In this document: positions 8,778 through 16,892 of the stretch, in pieces
Layout: each line of letters starts with the position of its first letter
Numbering within the stretch: position 1 is the stretch's first letter
Assembly (NCBI GenBank): GCA_018261615.1
Contig: JAGTSE010000039.1
Span: 1-39,724 of the forward strand
Direction: 5' to 3'
From: Pseudomonadota bacterium
GTDB lineage: Bacteria > Pseudomonadota > Gammaproteobacteria > Enterobacterales > Enterobacteriaceae
DNA length: 39,724 nucleotides
Notes under the pieces: model-generated
Told to the model about the DNA's origin: nothing
Databases searched by the model: none
The model's input: the letters and a program-made list of their open reading frames with translations, nothing else
Translations under genes and position numbers: made by a program

Positions 8778-10586
8778 TTAACGTCTGGCTGCAGGCAATT
8801 TTGCCGCTTTATTTACGTCATACCACCAGGTATCAAAACCCAGTGAGTAGAGGGGGCGAACACCAGGCATCGAAAATTTATCCCACCAAGCGATGCGATC
8901 GGCCGACATATACCACATTGGCAGCATGTAGTAATTCCAGGTCAGCACGCGATCCAGAGCGCGACCAAGTGGCAACAGTTTCTCCTTATTGCCCTGCCAG
9001 TGCGCGATCTGTGCGATCAGGTTATCCACAGCCGGGTTTTTGACGCCGGGCGCGTTATATGAAGAGTCAATGTATTGCGAGCTCCAGGCAATTTGTAGAT
9101 CCTCGCTCGGCCACAATTGCGCCCGCCACAGGCGCGGCATCATATCGTAATCACGGCTGCGCAGGCGGCTGGTGGCCTGCGAGTTATCGACCTGGCGCAC
9201 CTCCATATTGATGCCAAGGCGTGCGAGGCTGTGCTGAAATGGGAGCACCCACAAGGTATCGCCGCCGGAAGGCAGCAGCAGTTCAAAGGTGAAAGGCTGA
9301 CCGGTTTGCGCATTCACTCGCTGCTGATTTTTCAGCACCCAGCCTGCTTCCGTCAGCAGTTTGTCGGCTTTGAGCAGATTTGCCCTGTCATAACCGCTGC
9401 CGTCGGATTTTGCTGGTGTGTAAACAGAAGTGAAAACTTCTGGTGGTATTTGTGCTTTCAACGGTGCCAGCAGGACTAATTCATCCGCATCAGGATAAGT
9501 GCGCGCAGCGTATTCAGTATTCTGGAAATAGCTGTTAGCGCGGCTGTAGGCACCGTAAAACAGCGCTTTGTTCATCCATTCAAAATCAAAGGCCAGCGAT
9601 ATGGCTTCGCGGACGCGGCGATCGCTGAAGATGGGCCGCTGAATATTAAACGCCAGCCAGCGTGTATCCTGCGCTGATGCGTTCGGTTGTTCATTTTTAA
9701 CAATATAACCACGGCTGAAGTTGCTGCCGCTATAGCGCGTGGCCCAGTTTTTGGCATCGCTTTCGCTGCGCATATCGAATGCGCCCGCTTTAAAGGCTTC
9801 GAACGCGACATTATCGTCGAGGTAGTAATCGTAACGGATCGTGTCAAAATTCCAGCGCCCGCGGTTCACCGGCAGATTAGCCCCCCAGTAATCCTTGACC
9901 CGGCTATAAGTAATGTACTGCCCCATGCGCCAGGCGCTGATGCGATAGGGACCGCTGCCCAGCGGCGGCCGCGACAGTGGTTCATCCAGCCGGTGATCTT
10001 TCCAGAATTTTTCCGGCATCACCGGCAGCGTCAGCAGGCTAAGCATGCTCTCTTTACTGGGTTTCGCCAGCACAATGCGTACGGTCAACGGCGAAATCGC
10101 TTTCACCGTCGTTCCCTTATAGACCAGGCGAAATTGTGGCACACCTTCCGTCATAAATTTTTTAAAGGTAAACGCTACATCGCTGGCGCGGATGGGTGAG
10201 CCGTCGTGAAATGTCGCGCGGGGGTTCAGCGAGACCTCCATCCAGGAGAAGTCGTCCGCATAGCGGGCCATTTCTGCGACCAGCGGGTAGTAACTGCCGG
10301 GTTCATCATCGGAGGTGGTAAACAGGGCATCGTACAGCGATTCAGTTCTAACTGCAGCGTTTCCGCGCATGGCAAAGCGGTTGAAGTTATCGAAGGTGCC
10401 AATCACCGACAGCGTTGCATTACCACCTTTCGGTGCAGCAGGATTAACGTAGTCAAAATGGGTAAAGTTGATGGCGTATTTAGGCTCGCCGATCACGGCA
10501 AATGAGTCGCTCTCTTTAATGGTCTGAGCCTGACAAGCCAGAGCGGCAAACGCCAGAACGAAAGCTGAAATACGCAAAAACTTCAT
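8778..10586 (-). CDS. yejA: YejA, periplasmic peptide-binding protein
   Basis: This 602-residue SBP_bac_5 family solute-binding protein (604 in E. coli) starts with a Sec signal peptide, MKFLRISAFVLAFAALACQA, with likely cleavage after AQA/CQA around residue 20-21. The family pattern FHDGSPIRASDVAFTFKK, common to DppA/OppA relatives, is visible near residues 125-143. It delivers oligopeptides to YejBEF. In E. coli, YejABEF imports microcin C, and in Salmonella and Brucella it is tied to resistance to host antimicrobial peptides. It is first in its operon and separated from pdeN by 95 bases. Confidence 0.95.
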   Translation of the reverse strand: MKFLRISAFVLAFAALACQAQTIKESDSFAVIGEPKYAINFTHFDYVNPAAPKGGNATLSVIGTFDNFNRFAMRGNAAVRTESLYDALFTTSDDEPGSYYPLVAEMARYADDFSWMEVSLNPRATFHDGSPIRASDVAFTFKKFMTEGVPQFRLVYKGTTVKAISPLTVRIVLAKPSKESMLSLLTLPVMPEKFWKDHRLDEPLSRPPLGSGPYRISAWRMGQYITYSRVKDYWGANLPVNRGRWNFDTIRYDYYLDDNVAFEAFKAGAFDMRSESDAKNWATRYSGSNFSRGYIVKNEQPNASAQDTRWLAFNIQRPIFSDRRVREAISLAFDFEWMNKALFYGAYSRANSYFQNTEYAARTYPDADELVLLAPLKAQIPPEVFTSVYTPAKSDGSGYDRANLLKADKLLTEAGWVLKNQQRVNAQTGQPFTFELLLPSGGDTLWVLPFQHSLARLGINMEVRQVDNSQATSRLRSRDYDMMPRLWRAQLWPSEDLQIAWSSQYIDSSYNAPGVKNPAVDNLIAQIAHWQGNKEKLLPLGRALDRVLTWNYYMLPMWYMSADRIAWWDKFSMPGVRPLYSLGFDTWWYDVNKAAKLPAARR

Positions 10587-10681
10587 TCGCTGTGTTCCTG
10601 TGAACGGCGGCGCGGCAGGCGCCTTAAACTCTAATCATTGAATAATAAGGGAGGCCCGGCAGGTTGTGAAATCATTCGCGC

Positions 10682-12238
10682 CTATAACAGCGCGGAAAAC
10701 GACGGCGACTGCCATTCAGTAAACTGTTGCAGCGTCATCGGACGGCTAAAATAGTAGCCTTGCATATAATGAACGCCATGTTCGCGCAGCCAGCGGGCTT
10801 GCTCTGGCGTTTCAACGCCTTCGGCGATCGTTAGCATATTCAGCTTTTTTGCCAGTGTCAGCACGGCATCAAGCACGGGCGACGTCACGGTTTCTGTGCC
10901 AATGGCATTGACGAAACCACGGTCGATTTTCAGGTAGTCCATCGTGAAGCGTTCCAGATAAATCAGTGCGCTGTGTCCGGTGCCGAAGTCATCAATAGCC
11001 GTTTCGTAGCCCTCTTCACGGAGCTGCTCAAACCGCGCAGTCACTTCGTTAAAACGCAACATATCCCGCTCGGTGATCTCCAGCACGATGCTGAAATGTT
11101 GGGCGGGGAGCGAACGGGATAGCTGGCGAATATCCTGCATAAAATTTTCACCTTGCAGGTGACCAGGGGCAATGTTAATGCCCAGTTTTGCACCTTTGGG
11201 CAACAACGTCTTTAATCGCGGCGCATCATGGGCGATTAAGCGGAACAGATGCTGCGTTAGCGGCACAATCAGTTGCTGGGCTTCAGCAAAATGAATAAAT
11301 GCATCCGGCAGGATTTCACCCGCTGTTGGGTGCTTCCAGCGCATCAGAACTTCAACGCCGGTGATCTGCAAATTTTTCGCATCCACTATTGGCTGGTAAA
11401 CAACATAGAATTGATCGTGCTTGATACCTGTCAGGATCTCGCGGCCTGGGGTGAGATTGTTTTGCAGAATATAGGCGGTCAGCAGACCAAAAAGCATGCC
11501 GAAAGTGGTACCAAGCAGCACGGCAAATTGAATATCCTCGGGTTGCCACTTTTTTGCATAGAGATAAAATGTGATTGGCGAACCTTCAATGTGCGCGATT
11601 CGTATCTGTGGCGGGGTTATCGTGCTCAGATCAACTAAACCGGGTGAAAAGGTGGAAACGGCACGATTGCCGATGCCCAGCGCCGCGCCAGTCAGATCGG
11701 GGTGTTGCGAGATATAGAGCATGTAAGGCGTCAGATTGATATTCAGCGTGGCAAACACCCCGCGGTTCTCCTGTAGCGGGCTACGAAACCAGACGGCGAT
11801 AGCGGGTTTGTTCGGCATCATTGGTGTGCCGGGCAGTAACACCATATCCATGTTTTTTGTCAGGTCGATATCCGGTACCAGATCTTTCATGGGCATGCTC
11901 ATCTCGCCGGTGGCCGATGAGCAAAAGGCTTGTTGATCTTTTACCAGCAGAAACGCACGTACGTTAATCGTGAATGCGGCCCTGGAGGTCAGCTCGCCGA
12001 CGACGACATGACACTCATCAAGCGTGAGCGGTTGCAGCGATTCTGCTGTTGTTCGTATTTCATTGAGATAGCCTGAGATCCAGCGCTGAATATTGTTCAC
12101 TAACGTGGTATAGCGATCTGCGCGTTTATGCTGCTCAAGCCCCAATTGTAGTCCACCGACAATAAATGCAGAGAGCACGCCCGCGATCAGGCTTATCAAT
12201 ATAATTTTGCGGTTCAGAGAAAAATAGCGGCTGAACAT
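10682..12238 (-). CDS. pdeN: PdeN (Rtn), CSS-domain c-di-GMP phosphodiesterase
   Basis: This 518-residue protein matches E. coli Rtn/PdeN in length and locus. The N-terminal TM helix (about residues 11-33) and a second helix (about 238-260) bracket a periplasmic CSS domain with conserved cysteines (DECH and FCSSATG), the redox-sensing motif of this family. The cytoplasmic EAL domain has EVLMRW in place of a strict EAL, and NIAPG, EITERD, IDDFGTG, KIDRGFV and AEGVET. These are the metal- and substrate-binding motifs of active c-di-GMP phosphodiesterases. It is between mepS and yejA on the same strand and has its own upstream terminator region. Confidence 0.93.
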   Translation of the reverse strand: MFSRYFSLNRKIILISLIAGVLSAFIVGGLQLGLEQHKRADRYTTLVNNIQRWISGYLNEIRTTAESLQPLTLDECHVVVGELTSRAAFTINVRAFLLVKDQQAFCSSATGEMSMPMKDLVPDIDLTKNMDMVLLPGTPMMPNKPAIAVWFRSPLQENRGVFATLNINLTPYMLYISQHPDLTGAALGIGNRAVSTFSPGLVDLSTITPPQIRIAHIEGSPITFYLYAKKWQPEDIQFAVLLGTTFGMLFGLLTAYILQNNLTPGREILTGIKHDQFYVVYQPIVDAKNLQITGVEVLMRWKHPTAGEILPDAFIHFAEAQQLIVPLTQHLFRLIAHDAPRLKTLLPKGAKLGINIAPGHLQGENFMQDIRQLSRSLPAQHFSIVLEITERDMLRFNEVTARFEQLREEGYETAIDDFGTGHSALIYLERFTMDYLKIDRGFVNAIGTETVTSPVLDAVLTLAKKLNMLTIAEGVETPEQARWLREHGVHYMQGYYFSRPMTLQQFTEWQSPSFSALL

Positions 12239-12324
12239 AATATCAGGTCCATTCGAGGTGTTCAGGGATGCGGGAGCAATATAGCTGGGCTATAACTGGA
12301 AAAGAAGGGGATGGCATACAGCAG

Positions 12325-12355
12325 GCATAAAAAACACCGCCGGAGCAGTGTTTTT
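12325..12355 (-). terminator. Terminator after mepS
   Basis: The stem AAAAACAC / GTGTTTTT (12330-12337 with 12348-12355) ends in a T run on the minus strand. It lies about 40 bases past the mepS stop, between mepS and pdeN. Confidence 0.8.
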
Positions 12356-12396
12356 AGACTTAATTGCCAGCTCAAGGGTAAACCGGCATTAAGCAA

Positions 12397-12960
12397 TTAG
12401 CTGCGCGTCAGGATGCGTCGCGCTTCGTTGTAGCGCTTCTTCCAGTAGGGCTCATCCATGCTGGAAATCATCACACCGTTGCTGGTTGAAGCATGAACAA
12501 ACTGGTTGTTGCCAATATAGATGCCAACATGTCGGCCCGTTGAACCCGCCCTGAACAGAACCAGATCGCCCGTACGCAAACTGGTGCGCGAGATGGATTT
12601 ACCCGTTTCCTGCTGTTCCCATGTGGAACGCGGCAGTTCTAAACCAAACTGTTCACGGAAGGTGCGTTGCACAAAACCAGAACAGTCAATGCCTCTTTTG
12701 GTATCGCCGCCGAGACGGTAGCGAACGCCTTTCCAGCTAGCATATTGATCCATAATGCGGCTTTTTACGTCCAGATTACGAACCATATTTTCAAATTCAT
12801 CCTGAGAGGTTTGCAGTGAAGAACCATCTTCACCCACAGCAAGCGTCTCAGAATGCATATTCTTTGCGGTATTTGTAGAGCAAGCAGAGAGCAGTACCGC
12901 TACTGCAATTGCAGGGATCGCCCGCAAGATATATCTCAAAATCGGCTGAGACTTGACCAT
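12397..12960 (-). CDS. mepS: MepS (Spr), murein DD-endopeptidase lipoprotein
   Basis: This 187-residue NlpC/P60 hydrolase (188 in E. coli) is an outer-membrane lipoprotein that cuts DD-crosslinks in peptidoglycan to allow cell wall growth. The signal peptide ends at lipobox LLSAC (Cys27). The catalytic Cys93 is in RGIDCSGFVQRTF, His144 in GRHVGIYIG and the third polar residue is His156 in FVHAS. In E. coli the protein is degraded by NlpI-Prc. The 5' untranslated region contains a perfect AACGATA/TATCGTT palindrome 27 bases before the start. Its promoter is not obvious. Confidence 0.96.
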   Translation of the reverse strand: MVKSQPILRYILRAIPAIAVAVLLSACSTNTAKNMHSETLAVGEDGSSLQTSQDEFENMVRNLDVKSRIMDQYASWKGVRYRLGGDTKRGIDCSGFVQRTFREQFGLELPRSTWEQQETGKSISRTSLRTGDLVLFRAGSTGRHVGIYIGNNQFVHASTSNGVMISSMDEPYWKKRYNEARRILTRS

Positions 12961-12986
12961 GTTACTTATTTTCCCTTGAAGTCCTT

Positions 12987-13002
12987 AACGATAAATATCG
13001 TT
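12987..13002 (-). repeat. Palindrome AACGATA-AA-TATCGTT in the mepS leader
   Basis: A perfect 7-bp dyad with two central bases, 27 to 42 bases upstream of the mepS ATG. It would fold just upstream of the ribosome-binding region, or act as a DNA operator. Confidence 0.6.
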
Positions 13003-13327
13003 ATAAAAATGCCAACGCAGCGAGATTAATTATCTGAAAGCATCGAGACAATTGCTCAAGCATAGATTTGTGGAAGAACGCACAAAAATACGCACAACGA
13101 GAATAACAGCACTCTTTGCGACAAGACGAACCGAGGTTACCTGAACATCCAGGGCATGGCGAGCGCTTTTGTGCATTTTTTTATAAGAAATTATGATACA
13201 GAAAGTGAATTTCCTGGAACGCTCAAAAATTGACCAGTTTAGTGTGAAAAGCACGCAATATGCTAATTCATATGCAGTTTACTATGGCAAGAAAATGACA
13301 ATAGCGGGAAAAGGCGGCAGATTTAAA

Positions 13328-13351
13328 TTAGGGATCGAAAACGTTCCCTAA
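13328..13351 (-). terminator. Probable terminator after lpxT
   Basis: The stem TTAGGGA / TCCCTAA with a 10-nt loop is followed on the minus strand by TTTAAAT, about 32 bases past the lpxT stop. The U tract is weak. Confidence 0.5.
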
Positions 13352-13366
13352 TGGATGACATCCATT
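13350..13366 (-). repeat. 17-base palindrome directly after lpxT
   Basis: AATGGATGACATCCATT is symmetrical around A13358 with 8-bp arms and a 1-nt centre. An RNA hairpin with one loop base is not possible without opening pairs, so a DNA-binding role is conceivable. Its function is unknown. Confidence 0.5.
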
Positions 13367-13382
13367 GATGTTGGATGATTGT

Positions 13383-14084
13383 TTAAAGTTTGTTATTCCC
13401 AGGCAAATAATGATCAAATAACGCGATAATTTTATCGCTTAGCGGCGTTAAAAGACACCAAGGCAGACCAATCAGCACGGCGGATAACGAACCTACAGCA
13501 ATATCCGTAAACCAGTGCGCGCCGATCATGACGCGTGGGAAGGCGAAAACCACAAAAATAATAAGGGAAATACCAAATGCTTTTTTGCCGAAATAACGCC
13601 ACATCACCGCAGCGAAAATAAGCAACATCATTCCATGATCGCCGGGGAAACTATCCTTCGATGCATCTTTGGTCGGGAAATCGAGCAGATCGCTGACCCG
13701 GTGTATATCGGTAAAGTAAAGTGACGGGCTCGCGCGTTGCACTGGCATCAGATGTTGCGCCAGTTGGTTTACCACTACAGCAATCAATAACATGGTCAGG
13801 CCAATGGTCACCACACGGCGACGGCCGGTGTGATCGGCTGGCAACCAGAACGACAGCATCAGACAACCCATGGCAACCAGCGAACAGGCATCGAACGCGC
13901 GGTTATTGGTCAGCGCTACCAGCCAAAGCCAGGCGCGATTTTCTACCAGTCCACGGTTGAAGAAGTGGAAAATGGTCGAGTCCAGCGGAAACCAAAATCC
14001 ATGATTTACGGGCAGATACCAGCATATAAACAGGGCCAGCCCGACGGCGTTCAGCAAGATAATCAAGGATAAACGAGTTTTCAT
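13383..14084 (-). CDS. lpxT: LpxT (YeiU), Kdo2-lipid A phosphotransferase
   Basis: This 233-residue inner-membrane PAP2-superfamily enzyme (237 in E. coli) transfers a phosphate from undecaprenyl diphosphate to the 1-position of lipid A. The PAP2 motifs are visible as DSFPGDHGMM (motif 2, catalytic His) and RVMIGAHWFTDIAVGS (motif 3, catalytic His). Five to six hydrophobic segments are apparent, including LSLIILLNAVGLALFICWYL at the start. In E. coli the enzyme is inhibited by PmrR under PmrAB control. It lies 34 bases downstream of yeiR on the same strand, so co-transcription is possible. Confidence 0.94.
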   Translation of the reverse strand: MKTRLSLIILLNAVGLALFICWYLPVNHGFWFPLDSTIFHFFNRGLVENRAWLWLVALTNNRAFDACSLVAMGCLMLSFWLPADHTGRRRVVTIGLTMLLIAVVVNQLAQHLMPVQRASPSLYFTDIHRVSDLLDFPTKDASKDSFPGDHGMMLLIFAAVMWRYFGKKAFGISLIIFVVFAFPRVMIGAHWFTDIAVGSLSAVLIGLPWCLLTPLSDKIIALFDHYLPGNNKL

Positions 14085-14118
14085 TACTTAAGAATTCTTA
14101 ATAAATAAAGAGGGAACG

Positions 14119-15105
14119 TTAGTGATCCTGACTTAAACGAAGCTTCAACAAAGCGGACTGAAGCGTGTTCCAGTCGGCTTCTGAGGCGGTAATTAGCTCG
14201 ATTCGACTATCCGGCGGCGCAACATTCTGCGTTTCGAGATGAAAATCCTCTCCCTGACGATTCACCCGCAGCAGACCTTCCGGTATACGCATAACGCCTT
14301 TGACACGCTCAACTGGGGCATGGCGCACCCATTCAAGCAGACCAATGGTGTCAAACACCGTATCTTCATCAAAAATCCAGCCGCACGCCTGATGACCCTG
14401 GCCGCTGTTTAGACTGCGACGCCAGCGTTGATGCACTGGCAGGCTCAGTGCCGCAAGACCTTTTCGTTCACCGTGCGCGTGGTGATGTGCAGCACTGGAA
14501 GGCAGTTCCCGCAGATTACGGCGCGGACGATCGAGCAACGTGCCATCTATCGCTCCCTGGGTGACGCTGACCCGCTGGCGGTTACCGCCGAAGCGGGACC
14601 ACCACTCTTCCAGCGCTTGCTGGCTCTCTACGGTCACGCGATCCTGTTTATTGGCGACAATGATATCGGCGGCCGCCAGTTGATCGCGGAAGTTATCGTT
14701 AGTGAGCGCTTTTTCATCCAGTAACTGGCGGGGATCAAGCAAACAGAGGGTGGCGCGCAGATCAATCCACGGTTCGTAGACCGGGTCCGTCAACATATTG
14801 AGGATCTGTTTCGGATGGCCGAGCCCGGTCGGTTCAATCAACAGACGGTCGGGCTTGCCCTGGCGCAGCAAGGTGTTCAGCCCCACCTGCATCGGAAGAC
14901 CATTTACGCAGCACATGCAACCACCGGGGATCTCTTTAAGCAGTGCGCCGCTGTTGGCAAGCAGTGCGCCGTCGATACCGACTTCGCCAAATTCATTCAC
15001 CAGCACTGCCCATTTCTCCTGCGGATCTTTATTCGCCAGCAGGTGCAAAATAGAAGTTGTTTTGCCGCTTCCGAGAAAGCCGGTAATGAGATTGGTCTTG
15101 GTCAC
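14119..15105 (-). CDS. yeiR: YeiR, COG0523-family zinc-binding GTPase
   Basis: This 328-residue G3E P-loop GTPase is the same length as E. coli YeiR. The open frame extends to 15201, but the GTG at 15105 gives the conserved start VTKTNLITGFLGSGKTT and has a GGAG Shine-Dalgarno 5-6 bases upstream. Walker A is GFLGSGKT, the metal-binding CxCC motif is GGCMCCVNG and the base-recognition motif is NKQD. A His-rich stretch (HHHAHGERKG, about residues 215-225) and a CobW_C domain (residues about 230-320) follow. Family members insert or deliver metals, and E. coli YeiR binds zinc with metal-modulated GTPase activity. The client protein is unknown. Confidence 0.92.
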   Translation of the reverse strand: MTKTNLITGFLGSGKTTSILHLLANKDPQEKWAVLVNEFGEVGIDGALLANSGALLKEIPGGCMCCVNGLPMQVGLNTLLRQGKPDRLLIEPTGLGHPKQILNMLTDPVYEPWIDLRATLCLLDPRQLLDEKALTNDNFRDQLAAADIIVANKQDRVTVESQQALEEWWSRFGGNRQRVSVTQGAIDGTLLDRPRRNLRELPSSAAHHHAHGERKGLAALSLPVHQRWRRSLNSGQGHQACGWIFDEDTVFDTIGLLEWVRHAPVERVKGVMRIPEGLLRVNRQGEDFHLETQNVAPPDSRIELITASEADWNTLQSALLKLRLSQDH

Positions 15106-15170
15106 AAAAGCTCCAGTCGTCAATAAAACGCAGATAATTTGTGATCCTGGCGAAAAAAATGAGAAAAGAG

Positions 15171-15207
15171 AAGGGCGCGGACGGTGTAAAGCACCAACCA
15201 TCCGCGT
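15171..15207 (-). terminator. Possible terminator after yeiQ
   Basis: An imperfect hairpin is formed by GCGCGGA with TCCGCGT and an inner GGTG/CACC. It is followed on the minus strand by pyrimidine-rich sequence that ends in a T run. It lies 16 bases past the yeiQ stop. Distance to the T run weakens the call. Confidence 0.4.
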
Positions 15208-15222
15208 AAACCGCAGTAATTG

Positions 15223-16689
15223 TTAAGCGCTTAGCACGCGTTTTACCGCGCCGTGAGCGCCATGGGCGGCAATGTTTTGCCATGCATCGTCAACGGCATC
15301 GACAAACAACGAATTAAGCGGCAGATCGTTACCGAATATCTCCTTCAGCGCCAGCAGCGCAGCCACACGCTCAGCCTCGCTACTGGTTGCGACAATGGCG
15401 TGAATTTTATCCGCCAGCGGATCGCGAATATCAATGGGATGCCCGGCATCATCCACGCCGCTGACATAACGCATCCAGCCTGCAATGCCCAGCGCCAACA
15501 GCGGCCAGCGATTTTCTCGCTGTAAATGGACGCGAACGCTGTCGAGCATGCGTTGCGGCAGTTTTTGGCTGCCATCCATGGCTATTTGCCAGCTACGGTG
15601 TTTCAGTGCCGGGTTAGCGAAGCGTTCAAGCAGGCTGTCAGCATAAGCTGTCAGATCGACACCGGTGATGCGCAGGGTTGGCGCTTGCTCATCCAGCATC
15701 AGACGACGCGCGGCTTCGTGAAATGCTTCATCCTGCATGCAGTCATTGATATGCGCAAAACCGGCCAGATACCCCAGATAAGCAAGGAAAGAGTGGCTGC
15801 CGTTGAGCATACGAAGTTTCATCTGTTCCCATGGCTGCACATCCTGCACCAGTTGCACACCTGCGACTTCCCACTGTGGACGTCCGGCGACGAAATTATC
15901 TTCAATCACCCATTGAATAAACGGCTCGCAGCTGATAGCACAGGGGTCGAAAACGCCCAATTCATCGTTGATTTCTGCCAGCGATTCGTCAGTTGCTGCT
16001 GGCACAATACGATCGACCATTGTGGCCGGAAAACTGACATTCTCCGAGATCCAGTGCGCCAGTTCCGGTGAGCGGGTTTTTGCCATACCCAACACCGCAT
16101 TTTTCACAATGTGCCCGTTGTCGGGAATGTTATCGCAGGAGAGCACTGTAAACGGCGGCAGCCCACGCTCGCGGCGACGATAGAGCGCTTCAACCAGAAT
16201 GCCCGGCGCCGAATGCGGCTCGTGCGGGTGCTGAAGGTCATGTTCAATACGTGGCTGGCGTAGATCCAACTGGCCGCTGGCCGGGTCGATACAGTAGCCT
16301 TTTTCGGTAATCGTCAGCGAAACAATCGCTACCTGCGGTTCACAAAACTTCTCAATGATGGCAGGCAGGGAATCGAGTTTTGCATTCAGACACTCATTGA
16401 CTGCGCCGACAATAATCGGCTGGTTGCCGGTTGCACCTTTCTCCAGCACGGTATACAGATGATCCTGCTCGCGCAGTTGCGACATCAGTACATCACCGCT
16501 GAATAAGCTGATCTCACAAATCCCCCAGTCGCCGCCTTGCGCATTAAGCACCCGGTCAGTCAACAGCGCCTGATGCGCGCGATGAAACGCGCCAAAACCG
16601 AAGTGCACAATTCGCGAGCGTAGCTGCGAGCGATCATACTGAGGTTGCTGTACCGTGGCAGGAAGCGATGCGGAAGCAATAGTCTTCAT
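15223..16689 (-). CDS. yeiQ: YeiQ, mannitol dehydrogenase-family oxidoreductase (fructuronate reductase-like)
   Basis: This 488-residue NAD-dependent polyol/uronate dehydrogenase is identical in length to E. coli YeiQ and is a paralogue of UxuB (fructuronate reductase) and UxaB. The N-terminal nucleotide-binding motif is IVHFGFGAFHRAHQALL (about residues 27-43). The catalytic region contains DRIVPAATDE and LKLRMLNGSHSFLAYLG, where the Lys and the NGSH residues are the family's active site. E. coli YeiQ is not assigned a reaction. Here it is divergent from uxuA across an intergenic region with two UxuR/ExuR-like boxes, which supports, by inference, reduction of D-fructuronate to D-mannonate. 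Confidence 0.92.
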   Translation of the reverse strand: MKTIASASLPATVQQPQYDRSQLRSRIVHFGFGAFHRAHQALLTDRVLNAQGGDWGICEISLFSGDVLMSQLREQDHLYTVLEKGATGNQPIIVGAVNECLNAKLDSLPAIIEKFCEPQVAIVSLTITEKGYCIDPASGQLDLRQPRIEHDLQHPHEPHSAPGILVEALYRRRERGLPPFTVLSCDNIPDNGHIVKNAVLGMAKTRSPELAHWISENVSFPATMVDRIVPAATDESLAEINDELGVFDPCAISCEPFIQWVIEDNFVAGRPQWEVAGVQLVQDVQPWEQMKLRMLNGSHSFLAYLGYLAGFAHINDCMQDEAFHEAARRLMLDEQAPTLRITGVDLTAYADSLLERFANPALKHRSWQIAMDGSQKLPQRMLDSVRVHLQRENRWPLLALGIAGWMRYVSGVDDAGHPIDIRDPLADKIHAIVATSSEAERVAALLALKEIFGNDLPLNSLFVDAVDDAWQNIAAHGAHGAVKRVLSA

Positions 16690-16733
16690 CTGTATACACC
16701 TGATTAACCAATAATTAACAACGTCAGTGTAAA

Positions 16734-16768
16734 GTTATATGACAGCAAAAAGAATTGGTATGCCTCAA
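16734..16768 (-). promoter_or_regulatory. yeiQ promoter region with UxuR/ExuR-like box
   Basis: On the minus strand a -10-like TATAAC (16739-16734) lies upstream of yeiQ. AATTGGTATGCCTCAA at 16753-16768 matches the left half of the hexuronate repressor consensus AATTGGTATACCAATT and part of the right half. It covers the expected -35/spacer position, which fits repression. Confidence 0.5.
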
Positions 16769-16780
16769 ATATCCGTGGAA

Positions 16781-16796
16781 TGTGAGCTGGATCAAT
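16781..16796 (+). promoter_or_regulatory. CRP-like site between yeiQ and uxuA
   Basis: TGTGA-GCTGGA-TCAAT matches 8 of 10 CRP consensus positions. Its centre (16788.5) is about 60 bases upstream of the uxuA start point inferred from the promoter at 16814-16841, a normal class I position. Confidence 0.55.
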
Positions 16797-16813
16797 CATT
16801 GCTGTGGGAATAT

Positions 16814-16841
16814 TTGACCATTTTGGCTAAACATGTATGGT
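16814..16841 (+). promoter_or_regulatory. Probable uxuA promoter
   Basis: -35 TTGACC and -10 TATGGT are separated by 16 bp. The predicted start is near 16848, 45 bases before the uxuA ATG. Confidence 0.55.
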
Positions 16842-16862
16842 AGTCGTCATGCAGTTAGGTGT

Positions 16863-16876
16863 ATTGGTATAACAAC
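16863..16876 (+). promoter_or_regulatory. UxuR/ExuR-like operator in the uxuA leader
   Basis: ATTGGTATAACAAC matches 12 of 14 positions of the dyad ATTGGTATACCAAT used by the GntR-family hexuronate repressors UxuR and ExuR. It lies just downstream of the predicted start point and 16 bases before the ATG, where a bound repressor would block transcription. Confidence 0.6.
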
Positions 16877-16892
16877 TTTAGAGGGCAAGGCG

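Larger units (their letters stand above)
12961..13382. other. Long mepS-lpxT intergenic region, no gene seen
   Basis: These 422 AT-rich bases hold no ORF I trust. They contain the mepS leader with the palindrome at 12987-13002 and, next to lpxT, two further dyads (13328-13351 and 13350-13366). The mepS promoter must lie here, but I cannot fix a -35/-10 pair. Confidence 0.6.

Noticed and set aside
13030..13254. 74-codon frame on the minus strand between mepS and lpxT
   Set aside because: Its start has no good ribosome site, the composition is unlike neighbouring proteins, and I recognise no family. It probably is leader sequence of mepS.
14400..14480. Possible frameshift or fusion in yeiR at the His-rich region
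   Set aside because: The frame is continuous, total length equals that of E. coli YeiR, and a His-rich segment before the CobW_C domain is normal in COG0523 proteins.
15106..15201. N-terminal extension of yeiR by 32 residues
   Set aside because: The extension includes no conserved sequence, and the GTG at 15105 has a Shine-Dalgarno and gives the exact family start and length.
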